From: Cordia subcordata
Taxonomy: Eukaryota > Streptophyta > Magnoliopsida > Boraginales > Cordiaceae
Assembly: GCA_028554755.1 (NCBI GenBank)
Contig: JAPTOF010000003.1
Span: 26,204,001-26,268,000 of the forward strand
Direction: 5' to 3'
DNA length: 64,000 nucleotides
Under the pieces are notes generated by a model. It saw only the letters and a program-made list of their open reading frames with translations, ran no database searches and was not told where the DNA came from. This document shows positions 1-12,217 of this stretch, in pieces (the first letter of the stretch is position 1; the number at the start of each line of letters is the position of its first letter). Position numbers and translations under genes: made by a program.

Positions 1-2733
1 ATATGGGATTTTTGTAACTAAATTCCTGCTTGGGAAGCAAATGATCTTTGAATAGATTGGTGCCCTTTAATCATTATTGGGAAAAATATTTGGTGGAGTT
101 TTGGAGGTGATGAGAAGCTGCTTAGCAGAAAAAGAAAAATGGGATTTGTAATGAAATTCTAAATGTATTGCCTATGCACCCTTGTTAAGTAAATAGAATT
201 GGGTCTCTTGTTTTGAGCTGTAATCATGATAATTGCAAACCGTTATCCTTAGCACCTCCATGAATGCATGCATGTACGGGCCTCATGATTTGGGTACACA
301 ATATAGTGAACATATGGGTAAAAGTGATTATTTGGAAAGGTAACCTGCAAATCAATCTTTAGTGCCTTAGACGCATCTAGAACAAGTAATTATTAAATGT
401 ATATATATTCAACATATAAACTCTCATTCGGACTTAAAGAAAAAGAGAAAAACAAGCGATATTACAAGAAATCAAGTGAAGAGCTATACATAGGGTTCCT
501 AGTTACATTTAAAAGTGTACTGAGAATAACTAATTATGTTTGAATCAAGTTTAAAGATTTTCAATGTAACTAAAAATCAATGCTACATCTAGATACGTAA
601 CTAATGTTTGTTACTTGAAAGCATAATAAATAGAACTGCATCTAATGTAGGTATGTACCAACTAAAATTCAGATTTGTTAGACTTTAGATGTAACAAATG
701 TATTTTTTTCAAATTGATATTAGTTACACTTTCAAGTGTAACAATCTTTTTGCTATCTTAAATTAAGTAAAAAGGATTCCAATTCGTTGTTATGGTTAAA
801 AATGTAACAAATATTTGTTATGCTCTTAAAACTGCAAATGGAATAAAAGTTATGATTTAAGTTTTCTATGCTTACCCCATGCGTAACAAAAAAATATGTA
901 GCTGCTAGTTTAAAATCTTGCATGATTTGAACTGTTTGAATATTTGAATCATTGAATGTTTTCTTCACGATATGTAACACACTGATGAAGGTAGATTTAA
1001 GAATATATGATTACAGTGATATGATTTTGGACCTGAAAATAAATCAAAATTAGTTTAATTCACAGAGATTGATTGGAAAAGATTTGGACCTCTAAATGGA
1101 CAAACGATTCCCATTGTAAAAGCAAGAAGTTTGGGCTCTCAAACAGAAGAGTTGATGTTGGTTGGGAGTGTCAATTTACACATGAAAAACAAAGATATGA
1201 TGTATGAATGAGAGAGACATTGTTAAGGCTTTCAAACTAGGTCAAGAAATGCATCAAGCCGAAAACAAAAATAGCAATCTACATGCATCATCTCTGTTAG
1301 CCTATTAAACATGAATCTCCCACAGCTTGACATCATCTCTATCACATGCCTCCAAACACAGCCTATCTTTCTCACCTTTTTAATACGGCCAAGAGGCGCT
1401 ACTTGAACATGAGATCAGTCTTAATTACTATATATGCATTGCAGAGTGTTGAACCTGTAGTAGCTACACTAGGGATGAGATGAGTCTTAATTACTCTATG
1501 CCTTTCAGGAGAAAAGAGGGATAATTGAAAAGAAAAGGAAGAGCATTATCTAGGATAGCTTTCTGGAGAAAAGGGGAAAGGGGGACAAATTGAAAATATT
1601 TTTCTAGCAGGCATTTGGATAATGCTTATATTTTACCTTTTCTCTCGTATTCCGTACCAGTTAAAATTTCATATATGTAAACCCTGATTTTTTAATGTTT
1701 TTAACTGTACATTAGAATGATTCAACAATATCTCTAAGTGTTCATTTACTCCACATATAGAGGTGTCTTACAAATCAACTGCAAAAGTTTTCCCTATAGG
1801 ATCTTTAAGTTGATTTTAATTTTAAGGCGAGGAATCCCCCCCCCCCCAAACAACACCCACCCACCACCTCCCCCTGGGTTTTCACATCCCAATAATCAAG
1901 AAAAAGGTAACAAAGCAGGTTGGATGAAATGAAAATAGGATTTTTTGAAATATGAGATCGATTAAAAATAAGAAAGTTAGAATAAAATCAAATAGAACAT
2001 TTCTAAAAATTGGAAAATAACTTCAAAGTAAAAGTAGAAGATTCTTAAACATAGGAAAATGACTCCGAATCTCCAAATGTAGATGAGGAAAAAAGAAATT
2101 GAAAGCAGTTGGAGTAAATATTTTGTCAGTCAAGATCAAGAATAATAGAGGTTTTCCTTTGAAACAAAATAATGGAGACATAAGAACCCTACTGGACTAG
2201 TGATCCAGAAATGAAGATTGAAACTTTTTGATGGGGTTAAAAACTAACACCTGATGCTTTGACATGGTTAAAGCATATTGCTTTAAGACCAAGACCTTGA
2301 ATTAATCCACGAGATTCAATTAGAAAGTTGGTTAACGAAATGAGTATCCAAGCAAAGAAAGTCAAAGAACCAGTCATCAGATGGAAAAAGTACAGTGTGA
2401 TTGGAACATAAAGTAATTAATGCAGCTAGAAACTGGCTAACATATAAGAACAGTAAGTGAAGAGAATAGCGTTTCCAATTATAGTAAGCTATCTCATGAT
2501 GCATATTTACTTAGGCTTTGTTGTGTAATATGTTTCCTCTCATCAGTCTATCAGCGAAATTTCTGGGCTATGCTTTGGTAAATCACTTCAATCGTGCTTA
2601 GGTTTCCAAAATTTTGCATAAGGGATGAGATATTTTTGACTGACAAAGTCAAGTGTTACTCATGTTTGGTCATACATAAGTACTGACCTATATTTGCTTG
2701 TGAAATGCCCATTGCTTCTGGTGGCAGCTCTTA
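1..2733. other. Intergenic, no gene seen
   Basis: AT-rich DNA with no open reading frame resembling a known protein and no RNA gene. The short ORFs present are random-looking. The one simple-sequence feature is a run of twelve C residues at 1836-1847 followed by a C/A-rich stretch. Confidence 0.6.
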
Positions 2734-2858
2734 GAGAGTGTTTGGCTTTATTTATTTAAGTACTTATAATTTATAAATAACCAGAGAAAGTACCCTCTTA
2801 CATATTTTTTTACTGTGTGACGCTTATAAGCTCCAAATAAGCACTATCAAAAACTCTC
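2734..2858. mobile_element. Short Tourist-like MITE with TTA target duplication
   Basis: A 125-bp element flanked on both sides by TTA (2731-2733 and 2859-2861). It starts GAGAGTGTTTGGC and ends with an imperfect inverted counterpart (AAAAACTCTC). The interior is rich in CTTATAA-type palindromic motifs, as in other elements in this window. A 3-bp TTA/TAA duplication is typical of PIF/Harbinger (Tourist) MITEs. It has no coding capacity. Confidence 0.6.
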
Positions 2859-3490
2859 TTAGATGTTATAATGAAAATTTTGCATCAATTCATCACTGTA
2901 TTATCTTTCTCTTTCTTTAGTTTTGATCATATGAATACTTTTAAAGAGTTACCCAAAGTCAAATCTTGATACACGTGATCTTCTTCGTGAAAGAATTTAT
3001 TTTGAATTAATAACTGTACCCCTTTAATTTTCTGAGAAGTTGAATAAATTTGTGCATAATCTCCATAGTATTTCTTTCTTGTAGGCTCATTTAAATATGT
3101 AAATGCTAGAAATAGGAGCATCACTAACATTCAGCTCTAGCTCTCCTTAAGTTGAAGGGTGCTCTGACCGACAAAGAAGTTGTAGGTTTCTTTTGGTATT
3201 CAATTACTGCGTATGTGAAGTTTAACTGTCGCTACATTGCCAAGTTTCCTGGGTTTATCTAGTGAATAGGAATTTTAGGGCTCAATTTAGATTTTTTTTT
3301 TTCAATTAAGCTTAAAAAAGTACGTGGCCGTCCAATTTTACTACTCAGCTAGCTAAACCAGGGAAGATGGTTCCCCTGATAGAACCAAGATAGGTCGAAT
3401 TTAATTTCTTCCATCGCAATAATAATGGCCGGTATCCCATTCTTACAGTATAACGCTATATATTTTGTAGTTTAAAATGGCTAAGTTTAA

Positions 3491-3539
3491 TGTTGTGTTT
3501 TGTACATATAAGTTTATTATAAGATGCTTATCTTATTTG

Positions 3540-3583
<44 letters not shown>

Positions 3584-3814
3584 TTGTTTCGAATTTTCAT
3601 AAGATGTTTGTGATAAGATATCTTATCTTAGAAAAATGAGGTCAATGACTGATTGCTTATATTTTATAACATAAAAAGTGTAGCTTGTTTTGAGGTTTCA
3701 TAATGTTTGTGATAAAATGTTTTATATTTACAAGATAAAAAAAGATAAATAAATATTGCCTCCTTCACGTCAATAAGATAAACATCTTATAATAAGCTTA
3801 TTCCAAACATAACG
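3491..3814. mobile_element. Tourist-like MITE, 324 bp, carrying a (TA)n microsatellite
   Basis: The element is flanked by TAA on both sides (3488-3490 and 3815-3817). The termini are imperfect inverted repeats: TGTTGTGTTTTG at the left, and CCAAACATAACG at the right, whose reverse complement is CGTTATGTTTGG. The subterminal sequence TTATTATAAGATG is matched by CATCTTATAATAAG near the other end. The (TA)n tract at 3546-3580 lies inside. It resembles the larger elements at 24115 and 52209. Confidence 0.65.
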
Positions 3815-5684
3815 TAAGGTAAAGTAAAATAATGTCCAAAATATTTGTCAAAAGAAAATCCCAATTATATTCCTATGACAATTCAATTCAAAATTTTTTT
3901 TCTCTGGCTAGGCTAGTAAGAACCAGTTCTACTTAAAAAAAAATTGTAAGTCTATGATTAATTACAAGGCAAACTATTTGATCAGAACAAGCTCTGATAC
4001 TTCCATCAAGATGACAATTTCTATATTCACTTTAAGAAGAGATATTACTTATCTAACATCAGCCATAACCCTTTCAAGAATTTGTTTTTCAATTGAAACT
4101 CCAACTGGTTATTAGACCTAGAAAACTACATGCACTGTTTCCAAATTATGCTAGGGAAGAAACAAAAGTTTTTGCTAGAGAATGAACATTCAAATAAAAT
4201 AACCTCTAGTCCCCACATCCCAAAGTGAGAAAGCTCACACTTCTCATCTAGAGTTACACCATCCTTTGTCTTGTGGATACTATTTTCTTTAGGAGACGTC
4301 TGGGACTTCTCTCTTCTTTATTCTCTTGAGGATAAATTATAAATATATTTTATTAAATTTAATTTTTAGCAAGTTTGTAATATATATATATATATATATA
4401 TATGAGTTCTCTCTCATTTATTCTCTCAAAATCAAAAGAAAACGGCACCAAAAGCTGAAGCAATAGTATCAAAATAGATCTTGTTATGCCACCTTTGTCC
4501 TTTATCTCATTAGCTATTAATAGATAGTTGTTTAACTAACTGGTTGAGAAAAATGTATTAGAATTTCTATTCTAACTTTTATCGGTGATACTTCTCCACT
4601 AGAAAAAGTTAATCCATGAGCACAAATTTTGTTTAGTGTGTCGAAAATTTTGAATCCTATTTCCGAAAAAGAAAGAGACAAACTGAATCTTCCGGCCGAT
4701 TATGATATACTTTTCCGCTTTTTTTTTTTTAATATTAGCGACCGCGAATAATTCAAATTGGAGAAAAGATGAAACAAAGTAAGAACAAAATTACACAAGA
4801 GGATTTACAACAGAAAAAATTAGATGTAAGGTGCTTTTAGGCTATTTTATCTTAAGAGGTACTCCACTTTAAAGAATCTAGTGCTTAGGTACACGGTGTT
4901 TAAGCAAATCTTTCTAGGCATTCCAAAAAATAAAGATATTGCATCAGAATTTATTAGCATCCAAGGTGGGAGAGTTATGAAGGAGAAGCAAATTCGATTA
5001 CGGTCAAAAAGGAGCATCATAAAAGCGCATGGGTGAAAGTTTGCTCAGACGAGGTCGATTATATGTAATATGTTTATATTTATATTATAACTAACTTCAA
5101 TGCGTGTGTGTGTGACAAATGGAGGAAACAAATATAATAGCAAGTCCGTACGAGGATGAGTAGGATGAGAGAAATGAATGATGAAGAGGAATGAGCTATG
5201 CATGGAATTATGTCCCCAGCCACTACACCGTGTTCGCCGCCTGTCACTCTTTGTACATCGTACTGTTGCTGCAGCCATATCAATGTCACATCTCACGTTG
5301 GATTTCTCCAACGTAACCCCCTTCATTAAGTAGATATTTGACTCAAATATTTCTGCTACGCATACAGTATAGTTTAGTTTAGTCATACACACTATTTTTA
5401 GTTTAGTTTATTGTAATTCTTTTTTCTATAATTCAAATTAAACTAAATCAAAATTATATAAATTTGAAGACATTTCTCACATATATTAACAGTCTTCCTT
5501 TTTTTTTTTTTTTTGAATCTACATATGCATAATCATACTGTGCAAAATTTGTAGTAAAAATCGTACTTTGCAAAACTATCGAATTTCACAGACACACGCA
5601 AGGGGAAAAAAAAAAGAAAAGAAATCACCACGGTTCTACCTTTACGTACTTATTTTAGAAGACCAAAGTTCTATGTGGACTAAG
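3815..5684. other. Intergenic, no gene seen
   Basis: AT-rich spacer with a (TA)n microsatellite at 4379-4403 and scattered homopolymers. The two overlapping minus-strand ORFs near 5.05-5.39 kb have no recognisable domain and run through a (GT) repeat, so I do not call them genes. Confidence 0.55.
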
Positions 5685-5803
5685 AGCCTGTTTGGCTCTG
5701 CTTATTTTATTACTTATAAGTACTTATAAAAAAAAAATTTCCTCACATACTTTTTTTATTATTTGTAACTTATAAGTCTTAATTAAGCTTAGCCAAACAG
5801 GCT
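5685..5803. mobile_element. MITE with 13-bp perfect terminal inverted repeats
   Basis: AGCCTGTTTGGCT at 5685-5697 is the exact reverse complement of AGCCAAACAGGCT at 5791-5803. The interior contains the ACTTATAAGTACTTATAA motif shared with the elements at 2.7 kb and 12.2 kb. No clean target duplication is visible. It is 119 bp long and non-coding. Confidence 0.7.
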
Positions 5804-6980
5804 TTTCTGAAAGTCCGGAAGTTAAGCAGCATATATACATTTTTAAGACGAAGTGAAAAATGAGTAAACCGGAGTTGCTCTCCATTCGGCAAATAGATTT
5901 GAATCCTCTGCAGTTGAAGCTTTAATCACACTATATTCCCTTTCAGTAACACATGTTTTCTGGAAAACAAAATAAAAACATCTCCAAGTCCAACTGAGAA
6001 AACTCAAGACATTCGCAAGAATGCAGTTAACTAGATATATTCAAAGGTAAAATTAATCCAACATTGCCAAGAAAAACAAAAACATTAGGATAATACAGAA
6101 GGTTAATTTCAAAAAAAAAAAATTTGAAGCTCTTAAAAGAAATTCAAAATTAAATTTTTTTTAAAGTCAAAATTTTAAATTCTAAAAAGGTACTTTAAAA
6201 AAATATAAAAAAGAACACTTTTAAAAAAATCAATCCAAACAAGCTCCAGGGACACCTATAAACCAACCTTTATTATCTTTCTTTCTGAGCGGTGATTGTT
6301 TTGTACACCATGGCGTCAAGCTAAAATTTATTTTGAGGGTCCTCTTTGAGCTGTAAAGGATGCCCTTGATTGGTGTCACCGGTTGCCCTCTCCCAAAAGA
6401 AAAATAAAATTTGCAAAAATAAATAAATAAATAAAGTAGCTATAAGTTTTTGTAATATATAATGTTATCCTAAATATAGAAATTAGTAGAAAAGTGATAT
6501 ATTTTATCATTCTACTTAAAGTTGATACATATTCCACGTTGAAAAGTTTAAGCTCCATAACATGAATTTGGTTTAAGGGACTACAATGGATCTTTCTATA
6601 TATATAAGGACGTAGAATTTCGATATTATATGGCAAGAAAAATGAAAACCAAAAAATATGTTCATCCAAGAAAAGAACAAGAAGGAAATAGGAATATGTA
6701 CTACATATATCATATATGGTTCTGCTTCTTACACCTCGAGAATTGTTGTAACATTGTAGTAGGTATCGCATTGTCATCGCAAATAATAGGAGAGAATTAA
6801 GTCAATTCGTGATCCTTCAATTCCCTCGTGGCTTATCCACGCTCCTCATCTGAGTTAGTTGAAGAAATAAAAACTAATAAGTTGAATTTGAAGGTACATA
6901 ATAAAATAATCGAACCATCATTCTCAAATAAACATTTGTAAATTAGAAATTGTTGATAAGTGTTTAGTAGTTTTTTTAGT
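5804..6980. other. Intergenic with a degenerate MITE end
   Basis: No gene is recognised. About 6108-6245 is A/T-rich DNA ending in AATCAATCCAAACAAGCTCC, which resembles the right terminus of the Tourist-like elements at 32.4 and 57.2 kb, so it is probably a decayed copy. The 133-residue minus-strand ORF at 6376-6777 is low-complexity, aromatic-rich and matches nothing I know. Confidence 0.5.
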
Positions 6981-7706
6981 GAGTAAAATGTATCCTTATC
7001 TTTTATGAAAGTTGCATAAAATTTTGATAGTACTAGTGGATACCTTTTGTAGTTTTGAAAATATTACACATTGATCCCTATTAGTTGTTTTCCCCTTAAA
7101 GTTAATGGACAATATAAAAGACACGCCAACAACAGATTTCACTTTTAAATAATAAAAAAACTCAAATAAATTGGTCCTCTAATTTTAGAAATAGTGAGAA
7201 TTTCCCTATTTGATTTTAAAAATAGTGTAAATTCTCCTCTCTAGTTTTAAAAATGGTGCAACTTCTCCCCTCTAGTTTAAAATTGGTGCAATTGTTTCAT
7301 TTGATTTGAGATAAGGTGCAAATATCCTGCTAGATGAGTAACAAATAGAGAATATATCTCCTTAATTATATAGATCTCTTATTTTAAATGATTATTTATT
7401 AAGCAATATAAATATATTCAATAATAATCAAATGCATATAGACAAAGAAATCTATATAGTTTATAAGGAGATATGTTCTCTATTTTCACTTGCAAATATC
7501 TTATTTCAAATTAAAGGGAAAATTTATACCAATTTATTTAAGTTTTTTTCATTATTGACAGGTTAAAGGACATTGTGGACACATTTTTTATACTTTTTGT
7601 TAACTCCAACGAAAAAAATTAATAATAACCACAGGAGTCTAAATGAGTTTTAAAACTACAAAAATTTTATTTAACTTTTACAAAACACAAGGAGAAAAAT
7701 TTACTC
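6981..7706. mobile_element. Long-TIR non-autonomous element (Mutator-like)
   Basis: The left end (GAGTAAAATGTATCC..., continuing past TGAAAGTTGCATAAAATTTTG) is an imperfect inverted copy of the right end (...CAAGGAGAAAAATTTACTC, preceded by CAAAATTTTATTTAACTTTT). The inverted repeats are about 60 bp. The interior contains several diverged tandem copies of a roughly 37-bp motif (a CTCTAGTTTTAAAAATGGTG-like core, about 7160-7320). Long TIRs without coding capacity suggest a Mutator-type MITE. No clear 9-bp target duplication was found. Confidence 0.5.
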
Positions 7707-8184
7707 TTTTCAAAATTAAGTAACTAAGTGAAAGGCTCTTACTTTACATGCACTTATAGTATTGTAACTTGTAAAGGTTATTTAAAGAGTGTCTAAGCCT
7801 TCCCCTGCAAATCATATCCTTCTCAAATTTAAGAGTAGCTACATTGTAGTGCAACCATCCTATCATAATATTGTAACTTAAATAAACGTTAAACATACAG
7901 TGTAGCAATTTAATTTTTTCTTTCATTAAATAACTATTGTAACTTCTTTCTTCGTTGACTCGGTGAATTTACTCGACTGTTCTACTCATATAGTTATAGC
8001 TTAACTAATATTGCTCTTGACTATATTTTTGTTTTTTCTTTTTATTTTAAGAGAGGCCAAAGGTCGATTGCACACAATTAATAGGAATTGATCTCTAAAT
8101 CATTCACTCTAAAGGTGAGCGACATACTATTTGACCTCTAGGCCTTTGGTCTTAACAGTATTTTCTCATTATCCTTTTTAAAAA

Positions 8185-9707
8185 AATTTTTAGGATTATT
8201 TTCTTCTATGGTTCTTGAGCTATTAACTTTTTCTCATTTTAATCTCTTGACTATTAAAATGGGCCTTTTAGTACCTTGACTTTTTGAAGTTGGATATCAT
8301 TAATCCTTTTCTAGAATCAGTTAATTTTTTAACAGAATTCTCACATGTCTTGCACATGAGTGTAAATATTGAGCAAATTTTGGGGTATTTTCGTCAAATA
8401 ACCTATTTTAATGCATTTTATCTATTCTCTACCCTATCTTCTTCCCAAATTCCTGACCCTCTCTCAATTACAAAACCCTAATCCTGAGCCTTTGTTATTT
8501 TCTTTAGATTCATCATACATCACTCCATCAGGTTCAATCAATGAGTCTTGGAACCACTATTTACTAAACCATGATGAAGCAAGAAGCAAAGAAACAAAAA
8601 AAAAATTGATCGATGCCATTTTCAGGCGAGAAAACTTCTCCATGGAGGTCAAGCCTAATGTGAAATTTGAGATAGCTTCATATCCATCCACTGAAACAGA
8701 TGTTATTTGTGAGGACAAAACCCTCACCAAATATAATTCCTTTACTCTTCAAAATCGTAAAAAGAGCCTTCACCAAATATAATTTCTTTTGCTCTTCAAA
8801 ATCGTACATTTGATTTTCTTCTTCATAGATCAATTTTGGATCCTCTTCTTTTTATTCTTCTTATATGGATTTTTTCTGAATTCTAGCTTTTCAACCAATT
8901 TCTCGAATACCTTTCTGATAGAGCTTTTCGATTCATCTTATTTCTCCCTATTCATCATCTTCTTTTTCTTTTTTGTATTAAGAAAAAGAATGGTCACTAA
9001 TTTCACCATCATGTAGAATTTTCTTTTATTTTTTCTCTATAACTTAAATCTTTTTCTGCTGTCAAAGTTTTATAAACCTCTGTTTTTCCTTTTAATTCAG
9101 TTGTCTTTCCCATTCTTTTATTATTTGAGTCCTAATTATCAAAATATTTTACACACACACACATATATATATTCCATTCTCTCCCATAATTTTCTTGTGA
9201 GGTTCTACAACAGTTTGTCGAACTAATGAGATTTTATGTTCAAGTTCAGTAGTGAATCGATCCCATAGTAGTTTAATCATCACATAATTGGTTGCTATTC
9301 GTTTCTTTATTCTGACATATTGGTTTGAAATAGTAGGTGATCTTGCAAATTTAGGATATCGATGATCATGTAGTGTGGTTTGGCTAAAAAATTTGCATAT
9401 TATGGAAGTTACACCATTAGATGATATGAACTCTGTATTTTGATCTTGTTGAATATAAACGCGTGTGTGTTTTGTCCAAAAAAACAAAAAAAATCAATTA
9501 AGCAAAGAGATGACAAAAGGATTTCATTTATTGTTCTCCCATAAATGCCCTTCCATATACATATCACGTGCTCAACATGAGCTTTTTTGTTAAGAATTGG
9601 ACGGATGTTGGACAAAGTACTAATGGCGTCCAATTAAAAGAAGTCTAAGGACTAAAAGGATTATTTTAATAATCCAGGAACTATAAAAAGAATTAACCTA
9701 AATTTTT
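8185..9707. mobile_element. 1.5-kb TIR element, non-autonomous (Mutator-like)
   Basis: The first 100-150 bp (AAATTTTTAGGATTATTTTC, then a GGGCCTTTTAGTACC motif) reappear inverted at 9.59-9.71 kb (...GACTAAAAGGATTATTTTAA, then AACCTAAATTTTT). The left arm carries about 30 extra bases relative to the right. The interior has an unrecognised 123-residue plus-strand ORF at 8411-8782 and no transposase domain, so it is a deletion derivative or a carrier of non-transposon sequence. Confidence 0.55.
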
Positions 9708-9853
9708 ATTATATTCTAGTGATTGACATAGTATTTGGCGCTTAGCACCACGAAAATAACCTAACAAAATAGAAAAGGTTATTCAAGAGATCATATTATA
9801 TAGGGGTAGCTAATCATAAAGAAAGGGCCGAGAAGAAAAAAAGAAAGAAAAAT

Positions 9854-9863
9854 CCAAAAATGG
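9854..9863 (+). promoter_or_regulatory. CArG box upstream of MIR172
   Basis: CCAAAAATGG fits the MADS-domain consensus CC(A/T)6GG and lies about 385 bp upstream of the MIR172 TATA box. SVP and related MADS factors are known to act on MIR172 promoters in Arabidopsis. That this site is used is inference. Confidence 0.3.
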
Positions 9864-10248
9864 CAAATCGAGGATCAAAACAAGGAGCCTTAAACCCTAA
9901 GGAAAACTGATCTTGCAGCCTCATATCTTAGTGTCACCTTCAACCTGTCAATTCCAGCTCCCAACCAGATAATACTTGTGGAAGACGCATAAAAACCTTA
10001 AAATCTAAACGCCACCATGGTTGGGTAAGTTTTTTTCACATTTCTTCTTCTAAGCTGCAATTATTCTCCTGACATCTGTGGAAACAGAGCCGAGTCAGTA
10101 AGAATTAAAGTTTATGGTAAATTTTGGTACCTAGGACTGCGATGTCCAACTGTTCTGGTTGCACCTTAACATCTACCAGCCTCTCTTTGTCCTGATCTCT
10201 CTTTGCACCAACCAATCCTAAATCGTAAATAGCTCTTACTCAATACTC

Positions 10249-10256
10249 TATAAATA
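10249..10256 (+). promoter_or_regulatory. TATA box of the MIR172 primary transcript
   Basis: TATAAATA follows CAATACTC and is succeeded about 55 bp later by a CT-rich tract (10305-10330). It is the only convincing TATA in the 400 bp upstream of the miR172 hairpin, and predicts a transcription start near 10280-10290. Confidence 0.55.
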
Positions 10257-10631
10257 CATTCATGGACTCTCAACCTTCACTCAGTGCTCTAGCTAATCTC
10301 CCATTCTTTCTCTCTCTCTCTCTTTTTTTTGTTGCATTTGGTTCAACCTCCTTTACTTCAGTTAGTACTATTTTCTTTCTTCTTTTTATACAAAATATTC
10401 ATTCTTCTTCTAACTGCTTTACTCCATTCTTTTTCCCATCTCTGTGTCTGTTGGATTTTATAGTTTAATTCTTATAACTGCTTTGTTGCCTTTCTTTTTT
10501 AAGGGGTTCTCTAGGGTTAGGGTTATTTTTATGATTGAGTTGTTGTTTTCCCTTATTTTGCCCGTTTAGATGAATTCATCGTGGTGATTGACCAGGTAAC
10601 AATTACAAGATTGCAGTCATTTTTTGCGGAT

Positions 10632-10652
10632 GCAGCATCCTCAAGATTCACA
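10632..10652 (+). ncRNA. miR172 star strand (5' arm)
   Basis: This 21-nt segment begins GCAGCATCCTC. Relative to perfect complementarity it has one C where the mature strand expects A (position 9), giving one internal mismatch. The offset produces 2-nt 3' overhangs, as for a DCL1 product. Confidence 0.8.
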
Positions 10653-10744
10653 AAAGATTATAGAGGGCATCATGGGGTGGTTGTGGAAGTGAAGCTGACC
10701 CTTTTTTGGGCCCTTCCCTCCCGCTCAAGTGCTTTTTTTCATTG

Positions 10745-10765
10745 AGAATCTTGATGATGCTGCAG
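10745..10765 (+). ncRNA. Mature miR172 (3' arm)
   Basis: This 21-nt segment begins AGAATCTTGATG and ends CTGCAG. It is identical to the conserved plant miR172 sequence as I know it. The strand and 3'-arm position match all known MIR172 precursors. Confidence 0.93.
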
Positions 10766-10828
10766 CGGCAATGAGTGGCTTATTACTTTATATTTTTCCT
10801 TTACCAGAGGCCTTCAACAACAGCTGGT

Positions 10829-10858
10829 TATATATATATATATATCTATATATATATC
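10829..10858. repeat. (TA)n microsatellite downstream of the miR172 hairpin
   Basis: An imperfect TA run interrupted by one C. It lies within the probable pri-miR172 transcript. Confidence 0.8.
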
Positions 10859-10947
10859 CTTTACTAGAAGCCTTCAAAAGCCGAGACCTGAGCTGCTATT
10901 TGATGGAAGACAAGGTGTATATGTAGTATAATATGACTGGTTTATGC

Positions 10948-10993
10948 CTTCTTCTCCTCCTCCTCCTCCTCCTCCTCCTTCTTCTTCTTCTTA
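10948..10993. repeat. (TCC)n/(TTC)n compound microsatellite
   Basis: About eight TCC units followed by TTC units, pyrimidine-rich on the + strand, 180 bp downstream of the miR172 hairpin. Confidence 0.85.
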
Positions 10994-12214
10994 TTCTTCG
11001 GTTTTTTGGGTGTGTGTGTTTAATTTATTCTCTCAATCTTTGATTGCCCGAAGTGAGGTTGTCACTCTGTGTGTGTATTAATGTACTCCAAGAGGCATTA
11101 GTGAGACGATAGAGCGCTCAAAAATTAGCTGTTTTGTTATGACATCTGAAATGAACTTATCAAAATGTTAGATCTCTTACCAATGGGTAAAAGATAAAGT
11201 GCCTGCACCTAAGACTTACAAGAAAAATGTTAGTTTTTGTTAGAGCTACCACTTTATCGTGCAAGTGGGGTTTATTTTTGAGCCGTATTAATTTCGAACC
11301 TGAAATATTTGGTTTTCAGACTCTGATATCATGTAAAATTTATCTCCTCATTTAAAAGTTTAAACTTATAGAGGAGATATTGGTATATTTATTTATTTTG
11401 TTGACAGTTTTCCACTGACTTCTTTCGCTTGAAGTGGTCGTACACGGTTAGGATATTTAATAATGTAATCAACTATATGAAAGTATTTTAAGATCTGCAC
11501 AATGAGTTGATTATAGCTTAATTTCTGTTGTAAGTCAACCAAGATGTGTGGATATTCTTAGTGTTTATTGCTAATCAAAGTTCATATACGTCTATTTGTG
11601 AAGCAATTACATAGGAATGGCGTAAAATGATGTAATGATATTCTCACCTGGGGGTGTTAATTTCAGTGAATCCATAATCCCCTACTCTGAGGTTCCTCTG
11701 AAATTTCAAGTACCATGATTCAGTAGGTATGTCTGTACTTCAGCAATAAAAATCATGTGCTGATTTCGTATTTCGTTGTTAGTTCTCTTGTTGCTGCTGC
11801 TTTAAGTTGATGGTTGCATTAGGTCAGATCTATCATTTCGTCTTTTTCTCTTCTTTTCAGATTTTGATTTATCTTTTCAATAATCACTAAAGATCAGAGA
11901 GTTTGGGCTCAGCATGTAATAGTGATTTCACAATTTCTTTTATAATATTGTACCCAACTTTTTCTCATTATAATAGGTGGATCACGTTTTGGTAGCTTTC
12001 TGAACTGATTAGATGAGTTTCTAATTATAAGTAGACAATCTCTTGAGTCAAGTTTGGGAGCTTGGTTCATTTTCTGAGATCTAAAGAGGGAGATAATCGT
12101 ATGATATTTTTTCTGTGTAATGTTTGGAAATAGTCTCCGGCTATGCAAGGAGTTTTTTGATCCATGATATTGTAGGTTCGAAGTGCACTTAAAAGAGAAA
12201 GATGATGATGATGT
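10994..12214. other. Downstream of MIR172, no further gene seen
   Basis: The first part may be the tail of pri-miR172. The rest is AT-rich spacer with no recognisable protein or RNA gene. A decayed tRNA-like segment may lie near 11240-11330, but it is too degraded to call. Confidence 0.5.
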
Positions 12215-12217
12215 TAA

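Larger units (their letters stand above)
10612..10781 (+). ncRNA. miR172 precursor (MIR172)
   Basis: The 3' arm at 10745-10765 is a full miR172: AGAATCTTGATGATGCTGC followed by AG, the 3' end typical of the miR172c/d form. The 5' arm at 10632-10652 (GCAGCATCCTCAAGATTCAC plus A) is the star strand. It pairs with the mature strand except for one internal mismatch and leaves the expected 2-nt 3' overhangs. Pairing continues outward (TCATT...GC against GC...AATGA) and inward, giving a roughly 170-nt hairpin with a loop of about 90 nt. miR172 loads into AGO1 and represses AP2/TOE-type transcription factors, promoting the adult phase and flowering and setting floral organ identity. The primary transcript probably starts near 10285 and runs past 11 kb. 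An intron between the 5' CT-rich leader and the hairpin is possible but not resolved. The neighbours are transposon remnants. I am confident of the family but not of which paralogue this is. Confidence 0.93.
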